Positions 5,503 through 6,299 of a DNA stretch of 6,299 nucleotides are shown in pieces. Every line of letters starts with the position of its first letter. Position 1 is the first letter of the stretch. Origin of the DNA: an uncultured Ruminococcus sp. (GTDB lineage Bacteria > Bacillota_A > Clostridia > Oscillospirales > Ruminococcaceae); assembly GCA_947303535.1 (NCBI GenBank), contig CAMYYQ010000076.1:1-6299 (forward strand), given 5' to 3'. The position numbers and the translations under genes were made by a program. The notes below the pieces were generated by a model. That model did no database searches and was not told the origin of the DNA. It worked only from the letters and a program-made list of their open reading frames with translations.

Positions 5503-6299
5503 ATGAAGAAAAAAGCAGCTTTTTTATGCTCACTCATTATGCTTCTGACCGCAGCCTGCGGCAAGATAGACAGCGGCAGTGAGACCGACAAAGAGACCAC
5601 TGCTGCTTCCGCAGAAGAAACAACCTCTGAAGCTGAAACAACTTCAGAAACTGAAAATACCACCGTATCCGAAAAATTCGGTACGGAATTCAATATGTTC
5701 CCCGATATAAGGCTCGGCATGACCGAAAAGGAAGTGCAGGCAGTCATCGGTGACAATTACGATCGCAGCGTTGAGAAATATCTTGATGCAGGCCCTGATA
5801 TGGCATATTATACTGTTTCCTTCGACAGCTGCCCGTTCCTCGGCATAGATATGGAAGGCTATGAGCTTTTAACATTCATTCCCGACGGTGAGCTTATCAG
5901 CATGAGCTATCATTTCGGAGCCACCAACAGAGACAAGAACACCTCGAAGGAACACTCCAAAGAAGAGATGAAAGCCGTATACGACAAGCTCTTCGATCAG
6001 GTGCATGAATACTACGGCGATTATTATACCTCTGACGATAAAGAGGAAAACAGCCTCGGCAATACGCGCTGGAACAACATCTACGGCAATCTTGCCCTTT
6101 GGGGTTTTTATTACGACCACACCCAAACAGGAACTGTTTCCTTAACACTGATACCTAATGACTTCGCTCAGAAGATACTCGGCGACGAGAGCGCGGACGT
6201 CATAGACGTTTACGAGGCCATGGATATGTTCCTGCCCGGCATTTTCGCCTACCGCTCCATACTCGCGGGGGGAGTCCCTATGGACATACCCGACCTGCG
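5503..6299 (+). CDS. Lipoprotein with BamE/SmpA-like motif, C-terminus cut by window edge
   Basis: The ATG at 5503 has GGAGG 7 nt upstream, and the frame stays open for 265 codons to the edge. The N-terminus is a lipoprotein signal: MKKK, hydrophobic core, then LLTAAC with the lipidation cysteine at 19. A Thr/Glu/Ser-rich linker (about 24-58) would hold the rest off the membrane. Residues 69-83 (IRLGMTEKEVQAVIG) fit the SmpA/OmlA (BamE-like) pattern of G-M-T-x-x-E-V-x-x-x-x-G. Strand-like segments follow (TVSFD 104-108; LLTFIPDGELISMSYHF 122-138), then a charged helix (149-171) and a second strand-rich part (W190 to about I217). In Gram-negatives BamE works at the outer membrane; Gram-positives with such lipoproteins lack that role, so only the fold can be suggested. 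It is the third gene of the operon, after a membrane glycosyltransferase and a WG-repeat protein, consistent with a surface or envelope task. Confidence 0.85.
   Translation, partial: MKKKAAFLCSLIMLLTAACGKIDSGSETDKETTAASAEETTSEAETTSETENTTVSEKFGTEFNMFPDIRLGMTEKEVQAVIGDNYDRSVEKYLDAGPDMAYYTVSFDSCPFLGIDMEGYELLTFIPDGELISMSYHFGATNRDKNTSKEHSKEEMKAVYDKLFDQVHEYYGDYYTSDDKEENSLGNTRWNNIYGNLALWGFYYDHTQTGTVSLTLIPNDFAQKILGDESADVIDVYEAMDMFLPGIFAYRSILAGGVPMDIPDL

Noticed and set aside
5869..6148. Minus-strand ORFs opposite the lipoprotein gene
   Set aside because: The plus-strand frame has a start, ribosome binding site, lipobox and linker and runs unbroken to the edge; the opposite frames have none of these.

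Overview
The window looks like a piece of a Firmicutes (Clostridia) chromosome, most plausibly Ruminococcus or a close relative in the Oscillospiraceae. This is inferred from strong AGGAGG-type ribosome binding sites, moderate-GC genes around very AT-rich spacers, GTG/TTG/ATG start use, and the style of the proteins (large cytosolic low-complexity protein, WG-repeat protein, Thr/Glu-rich lipoprotein linker). No database search was possible, so the genus is a guess.

Layout: two divergent transcription units flank a 534-base spacer (2823-3356). Leftward (minus strand): a good sigma-A-type promoter (2964-2992), a leader of about 135 nt with a GC-rich, foldable core, then an 804-residue protein (408-2822). 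That protein joins a probable N-terminal zinc ribbon to a charged helix, a long disordered region full of short repeats, and a basic C-terminus. After a perfect 12-bp hairpin lacking a clear U-run (371-398) comes a second gene, cut by the left edge (1-336), for an all-helical protein. The two are probably co-transcribed.

Rightward (plus strand): a candidate promoter (3256-3284) leads a tight run of three genes: a GtrB/DPM1-type membrane glycosyltransferase (GTG start, 3357-4376), a membrane-anchored protein with degenerate WG repeats (TTG start, 4398-5489), and a lipoprotein with a BamE/SmpA-like motif (ATG start, 5503 to the right edge, incomplete). Gaps of 21 and 13 bases, each with its own Shine-Dalgarno sequence, make an operon likely. 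All three products should act at the cytoplasmic membrane or cell surface, which suggests an envelope-related job: the glycosyltransferase would load a sugar on a polyprenyl phosphate carrier, but no GtrA-type flippase or GT-C transferase is in view.

The most distinctive item is inside the 804-residue protein: eight tandem 14-residue repeats in unbroken register (DNA 1254-1589), together with four scattered copies of a [L/M]xQFAI-like motif and several QPVY motifs. I do not recognise this architecture as a named family. No tRNA, rRNA, CRISPR array, insertion sequence or phage gene was seen.
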